This document shows, one piece after another, positions 1 through 5,507 of a stretch of DNA of 11,295 bases. The notes beneath the pieces were generated by a model that worked only from the letters and a program-made list of their open reading frames with translations, was not told the DNA's origin and made no database searches. Numbering within the stretch: position 1 is the stretch's first letter; every line of letters begins with the position of its first letter. Position numbers and translations under genes: made by a program. The stretch comes from an uncultured Eubacteriales bacterium (GTDB taxonomy: Bacteria > Bacillota > Clostridia > Oscillospirales > CAG-272), in the NCBI GenBank assembly GCA_934474225.1, contig CAKSLU010000041.1, positions 1 through 11,295 on the forward strand, in the 5' to 3' direction.

Positions 1-50
1 CGAAAGACGCGGACAGAAGAAAACCTTTGGCTTTTTTCTTTGCGCCACGA

Positions 51-77
51 GCGCCGCGTTTTTCGCGGCGCTTTTTT
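51..77 (+). terminator. Intrinsic terminator or attenuator upstream of hydE
   Basis: A perfect 8-bp GC stem (51-58 with 64-71, GCGCCGCG/CGCGGCGC) encloses a T5 loop and is followed by six T (72-77). This is a textbook Rho-independent terminator. It ends 19 bp before the hydE ATG and 8 bp before its Shine-Dalgarno sequence, which leaves no room for a promoter in between. It either ends an upstream gene with some readthrough, or it is a regulated attenuator in the hydE leader. The segment 1-12 could pair with 54-65 and disrupt it (see findings). Confidence 0.85.
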
Positions 78-96
78 CGCCTCGGAAAGGAGACGC

Positions 97-1149
97 ATGG
101 ATACAAGCAACGCGCTGCGCGCCCTCATTGACAAGCTGGACGCGACGCACACGCTGACCGAAACCGAATATGAAACGCTCTACGTCGGGCGCGCCGCCGT
201 GGCGGACTATGCCGCGGCGCTTGCAGACGCGCGGCGGCGCGCGGTCTACGGCACGGATGTCTACATCCGCGGGCTTATCGAGGTGAGCAACATCTGTAAA
301 AACGACTGCTACTACTGCGGCATCCGAAAAAGCAACGCGGCCTGCACGCGCTATCGCCTGGGCGACGACGAAATTCTTACCGCTTGCCGCGCGGGGTACG
401 CCCTCGGCTTTCGCACCTTTGTGATGCAGGGCGGCGAGGACGCGGCGTTTTCGGACGCGCGGCTCGTGCCCCTGGTGCGCGCCATCAAGGCAGAATTCCC
501 GGACTGCGCCGTCACGCTGTCGCTCGGCGAGCGGTCGGACGCAAGCTACCGCGCGCTGCGCGACGCCGGTGCCGACCGCTACCTCCTGCGCCACGAGACC
601 GCCGACGCGGCGCATTACGCGCGGCTGCACCCGGCGGCGATGTCGCATGCGAACCGCCTGCGCTGCCTCGACACGCTCCGCGCCCTTGGCTATCAGGTGG
701 GCTGCGGCTTCATGGTCGGCTCGCCGTATCAGACGGCGGCGCATGTGGCAAAGGACCTTCGCTTCATCGAGACCTTCCGCCCCGACATGGTGGGCATCGG
801 ACCGTTTCTCCCGCACCACGCAACGCCGTTTGCCGCCTTTCCGCCCGGCACGGCGGAGGCGACGGTCTTCCTGCTCTCGCTGGTGCGGCTGATGCTGCCG
901 AACGTCCTGCTCCCGGCGACGACGGCGCTCGGCACGGCGGAGCCGAGCGGGCGCGCACGCGGCATTGCAGCTGGCGCGAACGTCGTGATGCCCAATCTCT
1001 CCCCCGCCGCCGTGCGCGGGCAGTACACGCTCTACGACGGCAAGCTGGCAAGCGGCGCGGAGGCGGCGGAATGCGTCCGCCGTCTTGCGGACGAGATGGC
1101 AGCCATCGGCTATACGGTCGTCAGCGCGCGCGGCGATGTCAAACGGTAA
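97..1149 (+). CDS. hydE: [FeFe]-hydrogenase maturation radical SAM enzyme HydE
   Basis: HydE is a cytosolic radical SAM enzyme that processes the HydG-made Fe(CO)2(CN)-cysteine complex on the way to the 2Fe subcluster of [FeFe]-hydrogenase. The protein has 350 residues, about the length of characterised HydE. The radical SAM cluster motif CxxxCxxC is C67-KND-C71-YY-C74, near the start of a TIM barrel. Typical HydE stretches follow: RHETAD, RLHP, GFMVGSPYQT and GIGPFLPHHATPF. The ATG at 97 is chosen because AAAGGAG lies at 86-92; the same frame is open back to base 1 with a TTG at 40, but that would translate the terminator. The C-terminal part has only one Cys, so the second, non-essential cluster seen in Thermotoga HydE is missing here. 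It lies 80 bp upstream of hydG, probably in one transcript. Confidence 0.96.
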   Translation: MDTSNALRALIDKLDATHTLTETEYETLYVGRAAVADYAAALADARRRAVYGTDVYIRGLIEVSNICKNDCYYCGIRKSNAACTRYRLGDDEILTACRAGYALGFRTFVMQGGEDAAFSDARLVPLVRAIKAEFPDCAVTLSLGERSDASYRALRDAGADRYLLRHETADAAHYARLHPAAMSHANRLRCLDTLRALGYQVGCGFMVGSPYQTAAHVAKDLRFIETFRPDMVGIGPFLPHHATPFAAFPPGTAEATVFLLSLVRLMLPNVLLPATTALGTAEPSGRARGIAAGANVVMPNLSPAAVRGQYTLYDGKLASGAEAAECVRRLADEMAAIGYTVVSARGDVKR

Positions 1150-1229
1150 ATCCCCATCGGGGCAAAAATACAATCTTATCATCTTATCGGGAAGACAGGC
1201 TCTGACCGAACAGAAAGGAATCCGAAACT

Positions 1230-2678
1230 ATGGCAAACTACAACCCGAAATCCCTCCGCGCGGAGGAATTTATCGACCACGAGGAAATCCTCGAGACCCT
1301 GCGCTACGCCGAGGCGCACAAAAACGATGTCGAGCTCATCGACGCACTCTTAGAAAAGGCGCGCCCGCAGCCGACGGCAGGCGGCGTGCACTGCGCCGGA
1401 CTGACGCACCGCGAAGCCTCGGTGTTGCTCGCCTGCGACATCCCCGAAAAGGTTGCCGAAATCTACAAGCTCGCCGAGGAAATCAAACTCGCGTTTTACG
1501 GCAACCGCATCGTGCTGTTTGCGCCGCTCTACCTCTCCAACTACTGCGTCAACGGCTGCGTCTACTGCCCGTATCATCTGAAAAACAAACACATTCCGCG
1601 CAAAAAGCTGACGCAGGCGGAGGTCGCCGCCGAGGTGACGGCGCTCCAGGACATGGGACACAAGCGCCTCGCCATCGAGGCAGGCGAGGACCCCGTGAAC
1701 AACCCGATTGAATACATCCTCGACTGCATCAAGACCATCTACGGCATTCACCACAAGAACGGCGCGATTCGCCGCGTGAATGTCAACATCGCCGCCACCA
1801 CGGTGGAAAACTACAGAAAGCTGCACGACGCGGGCATCGGCACCTACATCCTCTTCCAGGAGACCTATCACAGGGAGAGCTACGAGCGCCTGCACCCGAC
1901 CGGGCCGAAGCACGACTACGCCTACCACACCGAGGCGATGGACCGCGCCATGCAGGGCGGCATCGACGATGTGGGACTGGGCGTGCTGTTCGGGCTTGAA
2001 ATGTACAAGTACGAATTTGCGGGGCTTTTGATGCACGCCGAGCATCTCGAGGCGGTGCACGGCGTCGGTCCGCACACCATCAGCGTGCCGCGCATCAAGC
2101 GCGCCGACGACATTGACCCCTCGGCGTTTGACAACGGCATCGACGACGAGACCTTCCTTAAAATCATCGCCTGTATCCGCATCGCCGTGCCCTACACCGG
2201 CATGATCGTCTCGACCCGCGAGAGCGAAACCGTGCGCGCGCGGGCGCTCGAGGTCGGCATCTCGCAGGTGAGCGGCGGCTCGCGCACGACAGTCGGCGGC
2301 TACACCGAGGCGGAGCGTCCGCACGACACCGAGCAGTTTGATGTGTCGGATCAGCGCACGCTGGACGACGTGGTGCGCTGGCTGATGCAGATGGGCTTCA
2401 TCCCGTCGTTCTGCACCGCCTGTTACCGCGAGGGGCGCACCGGCGACCGCTTCATGAGCCTGTGCAAGAGCGGGCAGATCCTCAACTGCTGCCACCCCAA
2501 CGCGCTGATGACGCTGACCGAATTTCTCGCCGACTACGCGACGGCGGACACCCAAGCCGTCGGCTATGCCCTCATCGAAAAGGAGCTTGCACGCATCCCG
2601 AAGGACAAGGTGCGCGCCATCGCGGCGGAGAATATCGCCGCCATCAAGTCCTCAAACCGCCGCGACTTCCGCTTCTGA
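1230..2678 (+). CDS. hydG: [FeFe]-hydrogenase maturation tyrosine lyase HydG
   Basis: HydG is a radical SAM enzyme that cleaves tyrosine to p-cresol and dehydroglycine; the latter yields CO and cyanide, which are bound on an iron to form the Fe(CO)2(CN) synthon. The 482 residues match the family length (about 470). Visible signatures: the radical SAM motif C106-VNG-C110-VY-C113, the stretch LAIEAGEDP, and the C-terminal auxiliary-cluster motif CxxC-x22-C (C395, C398, C421), which sets HydG apart from the related thiamine enzyme ThiH. GAAAGGAA at 1213-1220 precedes the ATG. The spacing to hydF is only 18 bp, so the two genes are very likely co-transcribed. All known cluster ligands are present, so the enzyme looks functional. 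Confidence 0.97.
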   Translation: MANYNPKSLRAEEFIDHEEILETLRYAEAHKNDVELIDALLEKARPQPTAGGVHCAGLTHREASVLLACDIPEKVAEIYKLAEEIKLAFYGNRIVLFAPLYLSNYCVNGCVYCPYHLKNKHIPRKKLTQAEVAAEVTALQDMGHKRLAIEAGEDPVNNPIEYILDCIKTIYGIHHKNGAIRRVNVNIAATTVENYRKLHDAGIGTYILFQETYHRESYERLHPTGPKHDYAYHTEAMDRAMQGGIDDVGLGVLFGLEMYKYEFAGLLMHAEHLEAVHGVGPHTISVPRIKRADDIDPSAFDNGIDDETFLKIIACIRIAVPYTGMIVSTRESETVRARALEVGISQVSGGSRTTVGGYTEAERPHDTEQFDVSDQRTLDDVVRWLMQMGFIPSFCTACYREGRTGDRFMSLCKSGQILNCCHPNALMTLTEFLADYATADTQAVGYALIEKELARIPKDKVRAIAAENIAAIKSSNRRDFRF

Positions 2679-2696
2679 GCGCTGAAAGGAGACAAC

Positions 2697-3890
2697 ATGG
2701 GACTGAACGACACCCCGGTGGCAAACCGGGTACACATCGGCTTTTTCGGCAAGCGGAACGCGGGCAAATCCAGCCTGGTCAACGCCGTGGCGGGGCAGAC
2801 CGTCTCGGTGGTTTCGGACGTGGCGGGGACGACGACCGACCCCGTGAAAAAGACCATGGAGCTGCTGCCGCTCGGTCCGGTGGTGCTGATCGACACCCCC
2901 GGCTACGACGACGAAGGCAGCCTCGGAGAGATGCGCGTCGCCCGCACGAAGCAGATTTTGAACCGCACCGACCTCGCGGTGCTGGCGGTGGACGGCAGCG
3001 TCGGCATGACCGCCTGCGACTACGAGCTGCTGGACATTTTCCGCGCCAAGGGCATCCCCTTTCTCATCGCCTTTGGCAAATCCGACCTTGCCGAGGCGGC
3101 GATTCCCGCCGACCTCGCCGACGCCGCCGTGCGCGTGAGCGCAGCAAGCGGCGAGGGGCTGCATGCGTTCAGGGAGCGGCTGGCGCACCTGCGTCCGACG
3201 GAGGCGCAGCGCGCGCTCGTCGCCGACCTCGTGCACCCCGGCGATGTGGTCGTGCTGGTGATTCCGATTGACGAGGCAGCGCCGAAAGGGCGGCTGATCC
3301 TGCCGCAGCAGCAGGTGCTGCGTGAGCTGCTCGAAGTCGGCGCCATGGCGATTTGCACGCGCGAGTGCGAGCTTGCCGCCACGCTGGCGGCGCTGCGCGA
3401 AGACCCGGCGCTTGTGATTACGGACAGTCAGGCATTTGCCGAGGTTGCGCCCATCGTGCCCGACCGCGTGCCGCTGACCTCGTTTTCGATTCTGATGGCA
3501 CGGTACAAAGGGTTTCTCCGCGGCGCGGTCGAGGCGCTCGAGGCGCTTGACCGCCTCGAGGACGGCGACAAAATTCTGATTGCCGAGGGCTGCACGCATC
3601 ATCGGCAGTGCAACGACATCGGCACGGTCAAGATTCCGCGCCTGCTGCGGGCGAAGACCGGGAAGGCGCTGGTGATGGAGACCTCGTCGGGGCTGGAATT
3701 TCCCGAGGATCTCTCGCCCTATGCGCTGGTGATTCATTGCGGCGGCTGCATGTTAAACGAGCGCGAAGTGCGTTACAGACAGAAGTGCGCGCACGACGCG
3801 GGCGTGCCGTTCACCAATTACGGCACCTTTCTCGCGGCAGCGACCGGCATCCTCGCGCGCAGTCTCCGCTGCGTCCCCCTCGGGGAGTAA
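2697..3890 (+). CDS. hydF: [FeFe]-hydrogenase maturation GTPase/scaffold HydF
   Basis: HydF is the scaffold that carries the 2Fe precursor and delivers it to apo-hydrogenase; GTP hydrolysis modulates its partner interactions. The 397 residues hold an N-terminal Era/TrmE-like G domain, a dimerisation domain and a C-terminal FeS domain. G1 is GKRNAGKS (18-25), the G2 threonines are at 45-47, G3 is DTPG (66-69) and G5 is SAASG (149-153). The cluster-binding motif CxHx46CxxC is C299-T-H301 ... C348-GG-C351. The G4 motif reads GKSD (128-131) where NKxD is expected, so guanine recognition may be altered. GAAAGGAG at 2684-2691 sets the start. It is the last gene of the hydEGF cluster; no terminator stands directly after it, and the first good one is at 4216-4242. 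Confidence 0.97.
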   Translation: MGLNDTPVANRVHIGFFGKRNAGKSSLVNAVAGQTVSVVSDVAGTTTDPVKKTMELLPLGPVVLIDTPGYDDEGSLGEMRVARTKQILNRTDLAVLAVDGSVGMTACDYELLDIFRAKGIPFLIAFGKSDLAEAAIPADLADAAVRVSAASGEGLHAFRERLAHLRPTEAQRALVADLVHPGDVVVLVIPIDEAAPKGRLILPQQQVLRELLEVGAMAICTRECELAATLAALREDPALVITDSQAFAEVAPIVPDRVPLTSFSILMARYKGFLRGAVEALEALDRLEDGDKILIAEGCTHHRQCNDIGTVKIPRLLRAKTGKALVMETSSGLEFPEDLSPYALVIHCGGCMLNEREVRYRQKCAHDAGVPFTNYGTFLAAATGILARSLRCVPLGE

Positions 3891-3910
3891 GGGGGGAGGG
3901 CAGGAGGCGT

Positions 3911-3946
3911 CCTACAGTGTGTACACATCTTCCGCTAATCTGTAGG
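3911..3946. repeat. Inverted repeat bounding a short intergenic element
   Basis: CCTACAG (3911-3917) and CTGTAGG (3940-3946) are perfect 7-bp inverted repeats around a 22-base interior. The right arm runs straight into the next hairpin repeat at 3946, so the two look like adjoining modules. It begins 20 bases after the hydF stop codon. No coding potential seen. Confidence 0.6.
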
Positions 3947-3964
3947 GGCGACCAATGGTCACCC
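3946..3964. repeat. GGGCGACC/GGTCGCCC hairpin repeat, degenerate copy
   Basis: GGGCGACC, loop AAT, GGTCACCC: the same hairpin as at 4150-4168 and 11197-11215, with one stem mismatch (C3949 opposite A3961). It is preceded by GTAG, which matches the flank of other members of the family. Short intergenic palindrome of the REP type. Confidence 0.75.
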
Positions 3965-3983
3965 TCTTTTGCTTTGCGCAGGC

Positions 3984-4003
3984 GGGCGATTCGTGAATCG
4001 CCC
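3984..4003. repeat. GGGCGATTC/GAATCGCCC hairpin repeat
   Basis: Perfect 9-bp inverted repeat (3984-3992 with 3995-4003) with a 2-base centre. Its outer stem GGGCGA/TCGCCC is shared with the copies at 4150 and 11197, while the inner stem pairs differ in a compensating way. The right flank CCCTATGGGATTGTG nearly repeats the flank of the 4150 copy (CCCTACGGGATTGTG). Confidence 0.8.
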
Positions 4004-4036
4004 CTATGGGATTGTGCGGATTTTTTGCAAATTCGG

Positions 4037-4061
4037 TAGGGGTCGGCACCCTCGACGACCC
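4037..4061. repeat. GGGTCG/CGACCC hairpin repeat with TAGG flank
   Basis: Arms GGGTCG (4040-4045) and CGACCC (4056-4061) enclose a 10-base loop. It starts with TAGGGG like the other family members and belongs to the same run of intergenic hairpins. Confidence 0.55.
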
Positions 4062-4086
4062 GTGACTTTGCGCATGAGACACCTCA

Positions 4087-4126
4087 TCAGTCGGCTACGC
4101 CGACACCTTCCCCCGCTGGGGAAGGC
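4087..4126. repeat. Double-hairpin repeat, resembles half of the 11076-11186 element
   Basis: Two hairpins stand side by side: GTCGGC/GCCGAC (4090-4095 with 4099-4104, loop TAC) and CCTTCCCC/GGGGAAGG (4106-4113 with 4118-4125, loop CGCT). The order, the link CACC between them and the closing GGC match the right half of the element at 11076-11186, although stem sequences differ. The second hairpin is followed by CTTGGTT rather than a T run, so it is not a convincing terminator. Confidence 0.65.
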
Positions 4127-4149
4127 TTGGTTAGATTGTGCCCGGTTGC

Positions 4150-4168
4150 GGGCGACCGATGGTCGCCC
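4150..4168. repeat. GGGCGACC/GGTCGCCC hairpin repeat, intact copy
   Basis: Perfect 8-bp inverted repeat (4150-4157 with 4161-4168) around GAT. The copy at 11197-11215 has the identical stem with loop AAT. The flank CCCTACGGGATTGTG follows. Confidence 0.85.
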
Positions 4169-4175
4169 CTACGGG

Positions 4176-4196
4176 ATTGTGGAGAATTTCCACAAT
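4176..4196. repeat. ATTGTGGA/TCCACAAT inverted repeat
   Basis: Perfect 8-bp arms (4176-4183 and 4189-4196) around GAATT, directly after the shared flank of the previous hairpin repeat. It closes the 3891-4215 gene-free stretch, in which I see nothing but such hairpins. Confidence 0.6.
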
Positions 4197-4215
4197 GCAT
4201 CCGCAAACCGCAAAC

Positions 4216-4242
4216 AAAAAGGACGCGAAAGCGTCCTTTTTT
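4216..4242. terminator. Bidirectional intrinsic terminator between hydF and the acetyltransferase gene
   Basis: GGACGC (4221-4226), tetraloop GAAA, GCGTCC (4231-4236), followed by T6 (4237-4242) and preceded by A5 (4216-4220). It can act on the plus strand for transcripts coming from hydF and on the minus strand for the acetyltransferase gene, whose stop codon is only 3 bases away. Confidence 0.85.
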
Positions 4243-4245
4243 GTT

Positions 4246-4740
4246 TTACAGCAGCTTTTCCATGCGGTTGCCGACATAGGGGCCGTCGGTACAGGTACCG
4301 GCGGGGGTGTAACCGACGGCGGCATAATAGCGGTTGAGAAAGGCATTATCCACGGCGCAATCCAGCCGCATGCGCCGCTTGCCCTGCGCTGCGGCTGTCG
4401 CCTCTGCGGCGGCAAGCAATGCCCGCCCCGCGCCGTGCACGGCGGGGTCGGTGACGAGATTGTGCACATAGCAGGCATCCGCGGCGGGCGCATCTTCCCA
4501 GCGCTCGTCCTCATCAAAGAGCACGACCGCGCCGACGATGCCGCCGTCCGCGTTCTTCCACGCATAGAGCCGCCCGGCGTGGCACTGTTCCAGATAATAG
4601 TCCGCAGGGTATGCCTGCAAATAATCGGTGACATTCCACTGTCGGATGCCGACGGCATCCATCCAGGCGACCCGCGCCGCATACAAATCGAAAATGGCGG
4701 GAATATCCGCCTCGGTGGCAAGCGTGAGATGTCCGCTCAT
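4246..4740 (-). CDS. GNAT-family N-acetyltransferase
   Basis: Predicted cytosolic acetyl-CoA-dependent acetyltransferase of 164 residues, a usual single-domain GNAT length. The start fits an N-terminal GNAT strand and helix (LATEADIPAIFDLY), the central strand has IVGAVVLFDE, and motif A reads HNLVTDPAVHGAGRALL (93-109), with HGAG at 102-105 as the pyrophosphate-binding loop; the usual Q/R at the head of QxxGxG is replaced by Ala. Near the C terminus, NAFLNRYYAAVGY is the typical motif B. The ATG overlaps the stop of the upstream flavoprotein gene as ATGA (4740-4737), with AAGGAG seven bases upstream, so translation is coupled. The substrate cannot be told from sequence. Confidence 0.88.
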   Translation of the reverse strand: MSGHLTLATEADIPAIFDLYAARVAWMDAVGIRQWNVTDYLQAYPADYYLEQCHAGRLYAWKNADGGIVGAVVLFDEDERWEDAPAADACYVHNLVTDPAVHGAGRALLAAAEATAAAQGKRRMRLDCAVDNAFLNRYYAAVGYTPAGTCTDGPYVGNRMEKLL

Positions 4741-5390
4741 GTGGTCTCTCCTTCTTTCGGAGACGATTTCTCCCCGGCATTTGCCGCCCGCCCGGACGGC
4801 TTCTGTCCCGGTTTCGGCAGAAGCTTTTTCTTCTTTTTCGCCGCAGAGAAGCCGAATTTGCCGATTTTCTTGCCGAGAGCGAAGTATTCGCCGTGCGCAT
4901 ACGCCATGAGATGCGCGCGGGAGAGGTCGAGCGCGCCTGCCGCATCCAGCAGGCTGTCGTCCACATCGGTGGCAACAATGTCGCAGAGAAACATCACATG
5001 CGTGCCGAGTTCCTCGGCGCGGACGACACGGCACTCGAGAGAGAGCGGGCACTCGGCGATGAGCGGCGCCGAAACGACGCTTGACGCCGCCTTGGTAAAG
5101 CCGCATTTTGCAAACTTATCCACCTTGCGCCCGGTGAAAATGCCGCAATAATCCACCTTGCGCACCATTTCCGCCGTGGTCAGGTTGATGACGCACTCCC
5201 CGCTCTTCTCGAGCAGCTCGTAACTGTAACGGCTCTTGCGCAGCGAGATGTATGTCTTCGGCGGCTGCGTATTGACGATGCCTGTCCATGCGACTGTGGC
5301 GACATCGGCATGCGCCATATCCCCCGTGGTGACCAGCACCACGGGCAGGGGCGCAAGCAGTGCGCCGCCTTTCCAAACCTGTTTTGCCAT
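4737..5390 (-). CDS. Flavoredoxin-like flavin reductase domain protein
   Basis: Member of the FMN-binding flavin reductase-like (flavoredoxin) family, 217 residues; such proteins carry FMN and move electrons or reduce flavin in the cytosol. The family pattern is clear: PLPVVLVTT (15-23), TVAWTGIVNTQPP, SLRKSRYSYELL, INLTT, VDYCGIFTGRKVDKF, then a closing AHGEYFALGKKIGKFGFS. The body ends near residue 182, the normal family length. Residues 183-217 form an extra tail rich in Lys, Pro, Gly and Ser that starts with five consecutive Lys and looks disordered. Start chosen at 5390 because AAAAAGGAG lies five bases upstream; an ATG at 5459 would read through the repeats and has no such site. No promoter recognised in the 78 bases between the start and the upstream terminator. 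Confidence 0.9.
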   Translation of the reverse strand: MAKQVWKGGALLAPLPVVLVTTGDMAHADVATVAWTGIVNTQPPKTYISLRKSRYSYELLEKSGECVINLTTAEMVRKVDYCGIFTGRKVDKFAKCGFTKAASSVVSAPLIAECPLSLECRVVRAEELGTHVMFLCDIVATDVDDSLLDAAGALDLSRAHLMAYAHGEYFALGKKIGKFGFSAAKKKKKLLPKPGQKPSGRAANAGEKSSPKEGETT

Positions 5391-5404
5391 TTCGACTCCT
5401 TTTT

Positions 5405-5449
5405 GCCGGGGCGATGCCCGACGCTCTTGCCGGCCGGGGGATGCCCGAC
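5405..5449. repeat. Two tandem GC-rich direct repeats in the flavoprotein gene leader
   Basis: GCCGGGGCGATGCCCGAC (5405-5422) recurs as GCCGGGGGATGCCCGAC (5433-5449), 28 bases later and one base shorter. Each copy contains the near-palindrome GGGCGATGCCC or its shortened form. They lie in the 5' leader of the minus-strand flavoprotein gene, ending 15 bases before its start codon, and resemble the intergenic repeats elsewhere in the window. Confidence 0.6.
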
Positions 5450-5464
5450 CGATTTGCACGACCG

Positions 5465-5492
5465 AAAACAGCCCCGACCGAAGTCGGGGCTG
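5465..5492 (-). terminator. Intrinsic terminator of the SLH-protein gene
   Basis: On the minus strand a perfect 10-bp stem (5483-5492 with 5469-5478) closes a TTCG tetraloop with a C-G closing pair, an extra-stable loop, followed by TTTT then CGG. It starts 15 bases after the stop codon of the SLH-protein gene and separates it from the flavoprotein gene. Confidence 0.85.
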
Positions 5493-5507
5493 CTCTGTTT
5501 GGTTTGC

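Noticed and set aside
40..96. Alternative TTG start of hydE, 19 codons upstream
   Set aside because: It would translate through the terminator hairpin and has no ribosome binding site, whereas the ATG at 97 has AAAGGAG and gives the family length.
1152..1162. CCCC-ATC-GGGG hairpin between hydE and hydG as a terminator
   Set aside because: Four-base stem with a 3-base loop, followed by A-rich rather than T-rich sequence; the genes more likely share a transcript.
1350..2555. Long open reading frame (401 codons) on the minus strand across hydG
   Set aside because: GC-rich codon bias of hydG opens the opposite frame; the translation is low-complexity in Val, His, Arg and Ala and matches no family, while hydG is intact and certain.
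2652..3737. Long minus-strand reading frame across hydF
   Set aside because: Same shadow effect; His/Arg-rich translation, no ribosome binding site, and hydF on the plus strand has all family motifs.
3891..4215. CRISPR array
   Set aside because: The hairpins differ in sequence and spacing; there are no regular identical repeats with equal-length spacers and no cas genes.
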